From: MFD00082-c5 sp963697995
GTDB taxonomy: Bacteria; Chlamydiota; Chlamydiia; Chlamydiales; JAJFMB01
Direction of reading: 5' to 3'
Assembly: GCA_963697995.1 (NCBI GenBank)
Contig: OY969110.1
Location: 1,550,001-1,614,000, forward strand
DNA: 64,000 nucleotides
Positions 1 through 9,400 of the stretch are shown in pieces; position 1 is the first letter of the stretch; each line of letters begins with the position of its first letter. The notes under the pieces were generated by a model. That model was not told the origin of the DNA and did not search any database. It saw nothing but the letters and a program-made list of their open reading frames with translations. Position numbers and translations under genes: made by a program.

Positions 1-786
1 CCTTCTCCTCTTATTCCAAGGGAGCTTTTTTCCAATCGGCAATTTTGGGTAGCGACCCTTTTGATAACAGTGATTTCCCCCGCTTTTTTTTCAGAGCTTC
101 TCTTTCTTCCTCAGCTTATGCAAAAATTTTTAGGTTTTAGTCCGATGCTCTCTTGCTTAGGCCTTTTGCCCATTTGGGTTGTTTGGGCGCTCATTTCACC
201 TGTTGCCGGCGATCTTTATAGTTATTTTGGTGGAAAACTGTTGGTGGCTATGGCAACTTTTTTAATTGCCATGGGGGCTTTTGTGTTTGGATTTGTTGGT
301 TCAGAGGATAGTTACTTTTTTCTTCTTCCTGGTTTAATTCTTTCAGGCATTGGGTTTGGTTTTGGATTTACGTGCATCACAAATCTCGGGATGAGTGCAG
401 TCGATGAGAGTAAATCGAGTTTTGCTGGCGGTGTCCTTTATACATTTTTAGTCCTTGGGGGACTTTTGGGGCTTGCTTTTTCCCGGGAGATTTTTTTAGT
501 CGTCTCAAGGCTTGTTTTATCAAATGAGATAGAGCACCTCTCCTTTATCCTCGATGAGCCAAAAAAGAAAATGGCTGAGGACTTTTTGATAAACAATTCG
601 AGCTTTTTCTCTTTTTCGCAAGACAACTATCTAATGGATCAGTTGCCGATGATGAACTTTTTAAAAATGGCCTTTTCGAAGGGTTTTTTTGCGAGTATGC
701 TCTTTAGCGCTTTAAGCGCCCTTGTAGGGGCCCTTTTGGCTTTTTTCTATTTAAAAAATACAGATCACAATTTAAAGCCAAACTGA
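1..786 (+). CDS. MFS transporter, DHA2-like, 3' part only
   Basis: The frame is open from base 1, so the gene begins upstream of the window; about 261 C-terminal residues are visible. The segment holds several hydrophobic helices. The stretch FLPQLMQKFLGFSP followed by a loop of the type SPVAGDLYSYFGGKLL resembles the mid-protein region of the 14-helix drug:H+ antiporters (EmrB/QacA type), where a cytoplasmic loop with a small/acidic motif follows a helix. The likely role is proton-driven efflux at the inner membrane; substrate unknown. The last codons (K-P-N-stop) lie in sequence that is near-identical to the 3' end of the convergent ABC permease gene and to the repeat array between them, so the original C-terminus may have been replaced when the array formed. 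Confidence 0.7.
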   Translation, partial: PSPLIPRELFSNRQFWVATLLITVISPAFFSELLFLPQLMQKFLGFSPMLSCLGLLPIWVVWALISPVAGDLYSYFGGKLLVAMATFLIAMGAFVFGFVGSEDSYFFLLPGLILSGIGFGFGFTCITNLGMSAVDESKSSFAGGVLYTFLVLGGLLGLAFSREIFLVVSRLVLSNEIEHLSFILDEPKKKMAEDFLINNSSFFSFSQDNYLMDQLPMMNFLKMAFSKGFFASMLFSALSALVGALLAFFYLKNTDHNLKPN

Positions 787-1580
787 TTGCCCAACTCACA
801 CGGTCTTAAATCGATGTGAAAGACAAAACGCTTTAAGCAAAATGGGGTGCGGTGCCGAAGAGAAAGTCACAATCTGAAGCTAAAACTTCTTAAATCGATG
901 TGAAAGACAAAACGCTTAAAGCAAAATGGGGTGCGGTGCCGAAGAGAAAGTCACAATCTGAAGCTAAAACTTCTTAAATCGATGTGAAAGACAAAACGCT
1001 TAAAGCAAAAAGATTGCAGTGCCGAAGAGAAAGTCACAATCTGAAGCTAAAACTTCTTAAATCGATGTGAAAGACAAAAACGCTTAAAGCAAAAAGATTG
1101 CAGTGCCGAAGAGAAAGTCTCAAACTGAAGCTAAACTGATTGCCCAACTCAAATCGATGTGAAAGACGAAACGCTTAAAGCAAAAAGATTGTAGTGCCGA
1201 AGAGAAAGTCGCAATCTGAAGCTAAAACTTCTTAAATCGATGTGAAAGACGAAAACGCTTAAAGCAAAAAGATTGCAGTGCCGAAGAGAAAGTCTCAATC
1301 TGAAGCTAAACTGATTGCCCAACTCATATCGATGTGAAAGACAAAACACTTAAAGCAAAATGGGGTGCGGTGCCGAAGAGAAAGTCACAATCTGAAGCTA
1401 AAACTTCTTAAATCGATGTGAAAGACAAAAACGCTTAAAGCAAAATGGGGTGCGGTACTGATGACAAAGTCACAACCTGAAGCCAAACTGATTGCCCGAC
1501 TCATACCGTCTTAAACCGAGATTAAAGATAAAAACACTTAAAGCTAAAAAGGATGCGGTACCGAAGATTAGAAGGGCTAA
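787..1580. repeat. Tandem array of decayed copies of the ABC permease 3' end
   Basis: About eight imperfect direct repeats fill the gap between two convergent genes. The landmark TCGATGTGAAAGAC recurs at about 811, 895, 979, 1062, 1154, 1237, 1329 and 1413, giving periods of 84, 84, 83, 92, 83, 92 and 84 bp. Read on the minus strand each unit resembles the last 28 or so codons of the permease gene that ends at 1470: the units give ALSVFVFHIDLR and RYELGNQFSFRL where the permease has ALSVFIFNLGLR and RYESGNQFGFRL. The array therefore looks like successive duplication of a coding 3' end followed by decay. No other gene is seen here. Confidence 0.85.
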
Positions 1581-2252
1581 ATTTAAAAACGAGAACTGTT
1601 TTAAAAGCTCGACGGGTAAATAACCAATGAAACCTGCTGGAATTACCGTAAACATCATCATCTCAAGCACTCCTGAGTAAATATTTGTGGGATAAAGTGC
1701 AAATAGAAAAAGAGAGTCACAATACTTTTTAGAGACGCTTTCAATGGGACCGATCCAGAAGGCGAGGCTGTGAGCTATAATCCCCATAGAGGTGAAAACT
1801 AAACTTCCACAAACCATGCAAAGAACGATTAAAGAAACAGCTTTAAGTGTTGTTAATCCCCCCATAAACATTAGAAAAGTGGTTGTTATCAGATACCCCC
1901 AACCTTTTGAGTACGATTTTGAACTTGCAATCTGAAGAAGAATATTTTTAGGTTGCGTCATAAAAGGATCTAAATCACCGCTTAAGATCATCCTCGAGAG
2001 GTTTTTTATCCCACCGGCTGTGATTTGCATCAATCCATAGGCCCCCATTCCGATCGCATTAAGAGCTATCATGTCGTTAAAGGTCCAGCCACCTATCGTT
2101 TTAAACTGCCTAAAGAAAAGCCACCACATAAGAATAAAGATGAGGTTGTTGCCAAGCATTAAAACGCATTCGATGAGGAATGCTCCTCGTACACTGATAG
2201 ACGACCTAATACTTGTCTTAAGAAGAGCTAGAAAAAAAATAAGGGTTTTCAT
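1470..2252 (-). CDS. ABC-2 type permease (COG3694-like), distal gene of exporter operon
   Basis: 260 residues with about six hydrophobic helices. The C-terminal signature GLRRYESGN is typical of the ABC-2 permeases that pair with a COG4586-type ATPase and a second permease. The start is taken as the ATG at 2252, which overlaps the stop of the upstream permease gene as TAATG; a longer frame exists but runs into that gene. It should form the membrane channel together with the next gene. Substrate is unknown; related bacterial systems are annotated only as uncharacterised ABC-2 exporters. The last 28 codons are the parent sequence of the tandem array immediately downstream. Confidence 0.8.
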   Translation of the reverse strand: MKTLIFFLALLKTSIRSSISVRGAFLIECVLMLGNNLIFILMWWLFFRQFKTIGGWTFNDMIALNAIGMGAYGLMQITAGGIKNLSRMILSGDLDPFMTQPKNILLQIASSKSYSKGWGYLITTTFLMFMGGLTTLKAVSLIVLCMVCGSLVFTSMGIIAHSLAFWIGPIESVSKKYCDSLFLFALYPTNIYSGVLEMMMFTVIPAGFIGYLPVELLKQFSFLNLALLIFGTASFLALSVFIFNLGLRRYESGNQFGFRL

Positions 2253-3028
2253 TACCCCCCCTCGATGGTGACAATTTTTAACCCTTTTCGGTAAATGAGA
2301 GTTAAGATCAGGGTTGTCATCAAGATCCAAAGAAAAAGAGAAGCTGTCAAACAGACTGTTTCAAAGATGCCCCCGTTAAGTGCAAGAGCGCTTCTTCCCC
2401 CTAATATAAGGGGAAAAGGAGTGAAATAGGCAATTTTTTGCAAAATTTTCGGGTAGAGGCTCAAAGGGATTAGTAGACCCCCAAACGCAAAGAGTAGCTT
2501 TTCTAAAATCCAGTAAAAGGGTCCGATATCTCTTAACCAAAAAGCTGAGAGTCCCACGATCATTTGAAGTAAAACCCCTAAAATACCTGCAAAGAGTCCA
2601 AGAAATAGGGTCACTGGTAAAACAGCTAACGAAAAGGGAAATCCCTCTGTCATCCAAAAGGTGAAGCTAAACGAAATCACCCCCAAAACGATGAGGTTCA
2701 CCACAAGTATGCCAAGCGCCTCAAAAAAAACCGACCCTAAGTAGGAGATCGGGCGAGGTAAAAGGTAGCTTAATTTTCCACTTTGTAAATCCTCCTCCAT
2801 GGTGTCTTGTATCTCGGGCAAAGAGATTAAAACCCATTCGTTAAGAGCGATGTACCAAAGCAGTTGAATGGGTGTGAAAATCTCCTTTGCTGCCCCTGTT
2901 TGCTTCCAAAGATTTGCGAAAATAATCAAACACGTGACAAGGAAAAGACTTAATCCCATAAGAATTTTGTAGTTTTTTAACGAGTTGATGAACGAAAGAC
3001 GAAAAATGGCGAAATATTTATTAATCAT
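2252..3028 (-). CDS. ABC-2 type permease (COG4587-like)
   Basis: A 258-residue integral membrane protein with an N-terminal MINKYFAIFRLSFINSLKNY segment and about six helices, of the type found in three-gene ABC-2 exporters. The ATG at 3028 gives an 8-bp overlap with the stop of the upstream ATPase gene; an alternative ATG at 3040 would add four residues (MATG). The conserved loop EDLQSGKLSYLLPRPISY after the second helix is characteristic of this permease family (pattern of the type 'G.l...L.rPl..'). It is translationally coupled on both sides, so the three genes are surely one operon. Confidence 0.8.
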   Translation of the reverse strand: MINKYFAIFRLSFINSLKNYKILMGLSLFLVTCLIIFANLWKQTGAAKEIFTPIQLLWYIALNEWVLISLPEIQDTMEEDLQSGKLSYLLPRPISYLGSVFFEALGILVVNLIVLGVISFSFTFWMTEGFPFSLAVLPVTLFLGLFAGILGVLLQMIVGLSAFWLRDIGPFYWILEKLLFAFGGLLIPLSLYPKILQKIAYFTPFPLILGGRSALALNGGIFETVCLTASLFLWILMTTLILTLIYRKGLKIVTIEGG

Positions 3029-4010
3029 GCCCGTTGCCATAGAGATGTCGAATAATTTCCTCTAAAGAGGGGTCTTCGATGGTTACGTCTTTTAAGGTGG
3101 TCAGTTTCAGCGCTTCGTGAATCACTTGGTCGATCGGAGTCTGACTTAAAACAACCTCGCAAACAAAATGGTAGTGCGCATTTTCAAGCACTTTAAGGCC
3201 GGGTAGCCCCTTTAATGAAAGCACCTCTTCATCTGTTGTCAGGGTCAGAATTTTTTTCTTCACGTACATTTTTTTTAGCTCTCTTAAAGAGCAATCGAGG
3301 ATAATAGCCCCTTTGTCCAAAACGATCACTCGGTCTGAAACTTGCTCGATATCTGCTGTGTCGTGGGAGGTTAAAAAAAGGGTAGTTCCCCTCTCCTTCG
3401 AAAGTTTGTTGAGAAGCCCTCTTATTTTAAGTTTAGCGTTGATGTCAAGCCCAATCGTGGGTTCGTCGAGAAATAAGATTTTTGGGTTGTGTAGAAGGCT
3501 TGCCACAATTTCACACCTCATCCTCTCCCCAAGGGAGAGCTGCCTTACTGGCTTATCGAGATAGGGGGTGATTTCGAAGGCCTCTGAGAGTTCTAAAAGT
3601 TGAGAGCGGTAATTCTTTTCCCCAATTTCATAAATTTTTGAGAGCAGATCAAAAGTGTCTAAAGGGGGTAACTGACTCCAAAGTTGGGAGCGTTGCCCAA
3701 AGACAGTGCCGATTTGAACCCCAAGCTCTCGTCTGTTTTTTGAAGGGACAAGGTCAAGCACTTTGATTTGCCCAGAAGAGGGGTAAAGAATTCCTGTAAG
3801 CATTTTTATGGTCGTTGATTTGCCCGCACCATTTGGGCCAATGAAAGCGACCCTTTCAGCTCGTCTTACATTAAAAGAGATGTTTTTTATAGCTGGAATT
3901 TCAAACGTCTTAGAAGCAAAAAGTCCTTTTAAGGCTCCCAAAACCCCAGGGAAGTTTTCCCTTACGAGAAAGTTTTTGGTAAGGTTTTGGACAACAATGG
4001 CATCTGACAT
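3021..4010 (-). CDS. ABC transporter ATPase (COG4586-like)
   Basis: A 329-residue ATPase that powers the two permeases downstream. Visible motifs: Walker A GPNGAGKST at residues 58-66, Q-loop region (GTVFGQRSQLWSQLP), signature LSLGERMR, Walker B ILFLDEPTIGLD and the switch His in LTSHD. The roughly 40-residue extension before Walker A, and the FGQRSQLW sequence, are typical of the COG4586 subgroup rather than of generic drug-export ATPases. First gene of a minus-strand operon (ATPase, permease, permease) joined by overlaps. Transported substrate cannot be told from sequence. Confidence 0.9.
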   Translation of the reverse strand: MSDAIVVQNLTKNFLVRENFPGVLGALKGLFASKTFEIPAIKNISFNVRRAERVAFIGPNGAGKSTTIKMLTGILYPSSGQIKVLDLVPSKNRRELGVQIGTVFGQRSQLWSQLPPLDTFDLLSKIYEIGEKNYRSQLLELSEAFEITPYLDKPVRQLSLGERMRCEIVASLLHNPKILFLDEPTIGLDINAKLKIRGLLNKLSKERGTTLFLTSHDTADIEQVSDRVIVLDKGAIILDCSLRELKKMYVKKKILTLTTDEEVLSLKGLPGLKVLENAHYHFVCEVVLSQTPIDQVIHEALKLTTLKDVTIEDPSLEEIIRHLYGNGHD

Positions 4011-4070
4011 AAGATAATCTTGAAAAGGTGCCCGAATGATATCTTAAAAAACCGATTTTAATCAAGAAAT

Positions 4071-4098
4071 GACGGGAGAAATTTTTTTTTCTCCCGTC
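4071..4098 (-). terminator. Rho-independent terminator after the HdeD-like gene
   Basis: A perfect 11-bp stem: gacgggagaaa at 4071-4081 pairs with tttctcccgtc at 4088-4098, with a loop of six T. It sits 15 bases beyond the stop of the minus-strand HdeD-like gene and upstream of the ABC ATPase gene, separating the two transcription units. Confidence 0.7.
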
Positions 4099-4112
4099 AA
4101 TAAGAGAATGAA

Positions 4113-4661
4113 TTACTCATCACCGATTTGAGGAGGCTTTGTCTCATCGATATTTCTTGAAAGAAATATCATCGAAAGACCTAAAAATAGCAGGTTGATA
4201 CCCACTAAAAGCCCTATCACCCAAGAAGCTGTTCCTGGAAATCCGCTCCAGATAATGGCTGAAATGATCACACTCAAAATACCACTGACTAACAACCAAC
4301 CCCAGTTTTCGTAATTTTTAAGGCGAAATGAGAAGTAAATCTTAGCTATTCCTTCGATAAGGAAAAAGATTGCCAAGAAAAGTGTCAGCGTTAACATTCC
4401 ACTCCAGGGGTGTGTTAGCAAAATTCCCCCTGCGGCCAGGTAAAGAAGAGATAGAACGATTGACCAAATAATTTCAAGAGCTCTTTTAAGCTCAAATGTT
4501 TTGATCCCTTGCACTATTCCTCCAGCTACAAAGAGTGCTCCTACTAAAAGTTCAACACTTAAACTTGAAAGTGTTGGCATCGCAATAGCAAAGAGCCCTA
4601 GCAAGAAAAGAAGCACTCCCTCAAAGAGGAAGAGACCTCGTGTTTTTTGTATAATGTCCAT
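4113..4661 (-). CDS. HdeD/DUF308 family membrane protein
   Basis: 182 residues, six predicted helices arranged as three repeats of the DUF308 pattern (for example LLVGALFVAGGIVQGIKTFE and LAIFFLIEGIAKIYFSFRLK). In enterobacteria HdeD is an inner-membrane protein linked to acid stress, but the family is broad and mostly uncharacterised. Single-gene unit: it is followed by a hairpin terminator, and an unrelated operon lies beyond. The ATG at 4661 is used. Confidence 0.75.
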   Translation of the reverse strand: MDIIQKTRGLFLFEGVLLFLLGLFAIAMPTLSSLSVELLVGALFVAGGIVQGIKTFELKRALEIIWSIVLSLLYLAAGGILLTHPWSGMLTLTLFLAIFFLIEGIAKIYFSFRLKNYENWGWLLVSGILSVIISAIIWSGFPGTASWVIGLLVGINLLFLGLSMIFLSRNIDETKPPQIGDE

Positions 4662-4766
4662 AGATCCGCATCCCTTTTTTAAATAAACCTTAAAACCTTA
4701 AGCTTCAAGATTTTCAATTTTATCCAAGATAAGGAGCAAGTGGTGTGGACCCGCTTGCTCCTTTTT
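4650..4766 (+). ncRNA. Candidate short transcript: TATAAT box plus orphan terminator
   Basis: A perfect TATAAT lies at 4650-4655 on the + strand, and a strong + oriented terminator hairpin at 4731-4766 (arms aaggagcaag 4731-4740 and cttgctcctt 4754-4763, extendable to 13 pairs, followed by T residues) ends 155 bases before ackA. No protein gene on the + strand explains this terminator. A transcript starting near 4662 would be about 105 nt and antisense to the 5' leader of the HdeD-like gene. No clear -35 box is seen, so this is a suggestion only; an attenuator in a longer leader for ackA is the alternative. Confidence 0.3.
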
Positions 4767-4920
4767 ATGGCCTTTTCAACTAAATATTAATTAAACGTAA
4801 CTTTCTATTACTAATTTATAACTAATAATTCGAAATGTCAAACTAATTATTTTAATTATTTTACATTGCTTAAAATGAGTGATTTGGAACAAATTAGGTC
4901 AACTCCTTATAGAGCGATTT

Positions 4921-6000
4921 ATGAGAGTTTTAGTCATTAATTCAGGTTCTTCAAGTATTAAATGGTCCCTTTATCAAGAGGAGGAGTTACTTCTTTTTGG
5001 GCATATTGAGAGAATAGGGCACCAGGGGGCTAGTTTTTTTATTGGTGAGAATTCTATCTTAGGTTTTGATTTATCAGACCATAAAAAAGCGTTCGAAGCG
5101 CTTATTCACTCTATTAAGGAGGAGCTTCGAGGTGTCGATGCGATTTCTCATAGAATTGTGCATGGGGGAAGAAGCTTTGTGTACCCAACGGTAATCACCA
5201 AAGAGGTTTTGGAAGTTTTAAGGAAGTTAATTCCATTAGCCCCTGAACATATGCCGGCAGCTATTTTTGGCATTGAGGCGTTTCAAAACGAGTTTAAGGT
5301 CATTCAGGTGGCATGTTTTGATACCGCTTTTCATGCCAATATGTGGGATGTTGCCAAAAGGTTACCGGTTCCGAAACAGCTCGATGAGTGGGGGGTGTGC
5401 CGCTTTGGGTTCCATGGCCTTTCGTATCAGTCTATTGTTTATAAGTTGCGCACTTTAAATCGGTTAAAGGAGAAGCTTGTTGTGGCCCATCTTGGCAATG
5501 GATGTAGTTTAGCTGCAATCTTTAAGGGTGTAGGGGTCGACACGACGATGGGGATGACTCCTCTTGGGGGGGTGCCGATGGGAAGTCGCGCAGGCGATTT
5601 AGACCCTGGTGTCTTGCTTTATCTGTTAAGAGAGAGGGGATATGATGAAAGGGGGTTAGATAAGCTTCTCAATGAAAAGTGTGGTCTTTTAGGGGTATCA
5701 GGCATTTCTTCCGATATGAAGGAATTGCTTGAGTCTCCCAAGGGATCAGCTCAATTTGCAGTTGATTTTTTTTGTTACCAGGTGAGTAAAAGTGTGGCTG
5801 CTATGACAGTGCCTCTTTCAGGGATTGACACCCTTGTTTTTACGGGCGGTATTGGTGAAAGAGCTGAAGCTGTTCGGGAAAATATTTGCAAACGGATTAA
5901 GTTTTTAGGCGATTTTGAGGTTTTAGTGGTCAAGACGGATGAAGAGTTGATGATGGTTAAAGAAACTCTAGAAATTTTGGAAAAAACTCCCAAGCCTTAA
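4921..6000 (+). CDS. ackA: Acetate kinase
   Basis: Interconverts acetate plus ATP with acetyl phosphate plus ADP in the cytoplasm. The ATG at 4921 starts the canonical N-terminus MRVLVINSGSSSIKW; a frame extends 14 codons further upstream but is not family-like. Family motifs in order: HRIVHGG, CFDTAFH, FHGLSYQSI, VAHLGNGCSLAA, GMTPLGGVPMGSRAGDLDPG and the adenine-binding GGIGERAEAVR. At 359 residues it is about 10% shorter than the usual 395-400, mostly through a shorter C-terminal half, but all catalytic motifs are kept. No phosphotransacetylase gene is next to it, so its partner must lie elsewhere. Single-gene unit with its own terminator. Confidence 0.93.
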   Translation: MRVLVINSGSSSIKWSLYQEEELLLFGHIERIGHQGASFFIGENSILGFDLSDHKKAFEALIHSIKEELRGVDAISHRIVHGGRSFVYPTVITKEVLEVLRKLIPLAPEHMPAAIFGIEAFQNEFKVIQVACFDTAFHANMWDVAKRLPVPKQLDEWGVCRFGFHGLSYQSIVYKLRTLNRLKEKLVVAHLGNGCSLAAIFKGVGVDTTMGMTPLGGVPMGSRAGDLDPGVLLYLLRERGYDERGLDKLLNEKCGLLGVSGISSDMKELLESPKGSAQFAVDFFCYQVSKSVAAMTVPLSGIDTLVFTGGIGERAEAVRENICKRIKFLGDFEVLVVKTDEELMMVKETLEILEKTPKP

Positions 6001-6015
6001 AGAGCTTGGGAGTTT
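5984..6015. terminator. Bidirectional terminator between ackA and the convergent small gene
   Basis: A perfect 12-bp stem: aaactcccaagc at 5984-5995 and gcttgggagttt at 6004-6015, loop of eight. The ackA stop codon lies in the loop. A-rich sequence on one side and T-rich on the other allow it to serve both convergent genes. Confidence 0.8.
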
Positions 6016-6022
6016 AATAAGC

Positions 6023-6346
6023 TTATAATCCAACATTTAGTTGAACAGAGGCTCCACAGCAGGGTGCTGGTGGGGGTCCATAGAAGTAAGGGTCATAGTA
6101 GTAAGGGTTGTAGTAGTAAGGATTTCCCCATCCCCAGCCCCAACCGCATCCCCAACCGCCACAACCTCCATAGTAGTGGTGATGATGACATCCGCCACCA
6201 CGTCTTTGACATCCGCCACCTTTGCCGCAGTGATTTTTTCCACATCCTCTGCCTCCACCGCCACATCCTTTTCCACCTTTAGCTTCAACAGAGCTTAAAG
6301 CCATTAAGGCAATAAAAAATGAGAAAATAAACATGAGTCGCTTCAT
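6023..6346 (-). CDS. Secreted Gly/Cys/His/Tyr-rich small protein
   Basis: 107 residues. Residues 1-22 form a classical signal peptide ending SVEA before KGGKG. The mature part is of very low complexity: glycine-rich with nine Cys, a CHHHH run, a GWGCGWGWGWG stretch and repeated NPYYY/DPYYY/DPYFYG units, then PCCGAS near the end. Nothing in it suggests an enzyme. Such composition suits a metal-binding or oxidatively cross-linked envelope protein, but that is inference. A start at ATG 6346 is preceded by an AGGAG ribosome binding site. The gene shares a terminator with convergent ackA. Confidence 0.75.
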   Translation of the reverse strand: MKRLMFIFSFFIALMALSSVEAKGGKGCGGGGRGCGKNHCGKGGGCQRRGGGCHHHHYYGGCGGWGCGWGWGWGNPYYYNPYYYDPYFYGPPPAPCCGASVQLNVGL

Positions 6347-6450
6347 AAAAAACTCCTATTTTTACAATCCTCCCGCAATTTTCGAAATCAAGTCTGCAGG
6401 AAGTTCTATTCAAAAATAGGTAAGCAAGAAACGTGCCAAACGAAGAAAAT

Positions 6451-9400
6451 TTAAGAAATATCTTTTTGGAGAGTTTTTGCCTCTTTTAAGACTTCCCATC
6501 TTTTTGGGTCTAGTTGTTGCATACCTTGGGACAAGATCTTTTGTAAATCCTCCATGAAATGTGATAAATCTTTTAAAGTGGGGTCGTGAAATATTTTTTT
6601 GTCATCTTCTGAAGGTGTTGCTAAATAAGTGCTTATACTCGAAATGACCCCATCGTATGTGATGGGGTCGGTATTAACTAAACTCTCTAGTAATTGATTA
6701 AAAGTAGCTTCTGTTTTGTCTGTATTATTAAAAAGATGTGAATAGTGTTCTTTTATCCTATCTCCAAAAGCCACTCTTAAGTAAGATAACAGATTATCTT
6801 TGTTGTCATTTATATATTGGTGAAATAAAGTGGAATTGATATTACTTTTAAAGTAAGCGATATAGTCATTTGTGGTTTCTTTTGCTTTAGGGGCTTGAGA
6901 TAATTCAGATTCAAGTTGATGAATCAGATAACTTATCAAAGCTTCTGGTTCGAGGTTTTGTTTGAATGCTCGATCTATAGCCTCTGAGAATCTATACATC
7001 AAAGGATTCATTTCATCCTCGTTGTTGTAAAGAGATGAACAGTAATTTTTAATGATATTGGTAAATACTGGTTTCAATACTTGTTGATTATAGTTATCTA
7101 CATCGGTATCTTTATTTATAAACGCATCGATTGATGAGATGGTGTCTTCCTCTGTTTTAAAGAAGGGGATTTTACTTTTAATTAATTCATATAGACTCTC
7201 AATTAATCTATTTAGCTCTTCGATATCATTTGATATCCTATCTTTAAATAGTTTTTTATCTTCCGGGATTTTGTATCCCTGACTTAAGAAAATTCTTAGA
7301 GCCTCTCTGATATTTATATTGAGCTCGTTTAGTCGCTTTTCAGCTCTTATGATCTGTTTGTCGATTAACATTTCATTGTATTGATTGATATGTGTAGAGA
7401 AGTCTTTTTCTTCTAAAATCTCTTTAAATGCTAGGTCCTTTATTTCAAGTTGTTTAATTCTCGTCATTATAAGTTTTATTCTTTCTTTAAAAGGGTAGAG
7501 CTTCTTGTAATCATCGAAGTTTTTTATGTCGAGAGAGCATTCTTCATTAAAGTTTTTTATTAATTCTTGTTTTAAAAGATCTAATTTTTCAAAGTTATCG
7601 ATCATTTGGTATTTTATTTGAGTTATTGCTGTGATTTCAGTGAGTTCCTTTTCAATCATGACTTTAGTCGTTTCCGGGAAATACTCTTCGAGGACACTTG
7701 CTGCAGCTTTCTTGTCTTTAAAATCATTGAGATCGATAAAAAACTCCCCTTCCGGATCGAAGTGAAAATGATTCCATATCAAGGTTTTGACTTCCGGTAG
7801 AGTGAATTTCATGTTGTTTGGATAGGGAATACAGTTGTCGTCTAAAAACTGTTTCACTGGATTTCTCTGAAGAAGCGTTGTGACTTTTGAAGAGGAAGAT
7901 AAAGCTCTTAGTTCTTCAAAAGGAGTGTTTAAGCCTACGATAATGTTAATAAAACGTTTGGCTTCGTTATTGATGTCCGTGGGTGTCTTTTTTGGAGGGG
8001 GAGTTTTTAATTCTTCGAGAACATTTTTTAAAGTATCTCTTTGTTCTATCGTGTTTTTGTTAACATCATTAACTTCTTTTTGTATGTTTTGCGCTTGAAT
8101 ATTTAGGGCTAGTCGCGTGTTTTTAGATTGAAAATCTGTTGCCTTTGAAACGGGAAGTTCTTGGACTAAATCTTGAACTTGAGGTAGTTCTCTTCCATCG
8201 ATTTTATTCGTAATAAAAAAGCTTTTGGCTTCCTCATCAGAAAGGGGTCTTAAAAAATTTCTTAAAGCTGTTGATTGAGAAATGCCAATTTTTTTACTTA
8301 AAAAAGGTGCCGTTAAATCTGATTTTAGTTCGGTGAGCTTGACATCGGGAGTGTTGAGAAGGATCTTCAAAAGATTCATGAAGTCCTTAAAATTTTGAGG
8401 TGTAACGTCTAAAGGAATTTTATATTTTGCTAAATTGGCTTTAAAAGCTTCGATATCAGTGATGGCCCCCTCTTCATTATTTAAAAAAGTATCGAAGGTG
8501 AGTTTTGTGATAGTGGTGTCGATTTTGTTTTTTATCGCTAGAGCCGCTTCGATCATTTTGTTTAAATCGTTGATGAATTGGAATGTTAACTTATAGTGCT
8601 CTACGACAAATTGTTTTGTAAAAGGTGTTAATTCCTTCATCACCTTTTCAACTTCAGCAATCGATTTTTCATCGAGGCGTATTAATTTTGCATGAGCTAA
8701 GTAGGAGTGTTTTACTGTGTCAAAATACGTGTTCTCTTTAGGAAACGCCTTGAAAAGGGCAAAAGAATAGGTCCGATTGATATAGGCAATATCTTGATCA
8801 AATTCTTTTGGAATATCACTACCATATTTTTGTGTGTTTTTTCGGTGGGATGCTTCTACTTTCGTAAGGAGGTTAAAATAATTAGAGCTATTTAAGAAAT
8901 GCGAGATTGTGTCTAAATTAGAGTTGATTTCAGAAATTTTAGAGGTGTTTTTCTCTTCAAGGGTTGTAAAAAAACGGCCACTTTTGAATTGTGTGGCTTG
9001 TTTCATGTCTTCCTTCAAACGATCTAAGTAGGTGTTTAGGGCGTCTCCTAAGACATAGTTGTTTCTTAAGAGTCTCAATTTTCGATTGAATGCCTGGTAA
9101 CTCTCTTTGTTTCTTTCCATGGCTTGCGTCATCGGGTACTGAGCTTGCTCTAACTTAACAGAAGCACTTGGAGCTTTTGTGACTTGCGCTCCTTCCGGGA
9201 AAAACCGTTCGAAGAGCTGGTTGAGTTCAGTGGGGCTAAACTTATGAATCTCTTCTGTTCTTGTACATCTAAGAATGTATTGATCGTTGATCGTTTTATT
9301 TTTTTCAAAAAGAAGTGAAGAAATAAGTCCATTAATACTTTCAATATAGGCTGAAGAGGTTGTTTCATTACATCCCAGAAGCTGAGCTTGAGAAGAAAAA

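Noticed and set aside
1149..1349. Minus-strand open frame within the repeat array
   Set aside because: It is formed by two array units and encodes only fragments of the permease C-terminus; no start or ribosome binding site.
787..1580. Possible CRISPR array
   Set aside because: Repeats are 83-92 bp, contiguous and without unique spacers, and they derive from coding sequence; no cas gene is near.
2371..2657. Minus-strand frame inside the second ABC permease
   Set aside because: Out-of-frame shadow of a clearly conserved membrane protein.
6041..6298. + strand frames across the Gly-rich gene
   Set aside because: Mirror frames of a low-complexity gene; the minus-strand gene has a signal peptide and a ribosome binding site.
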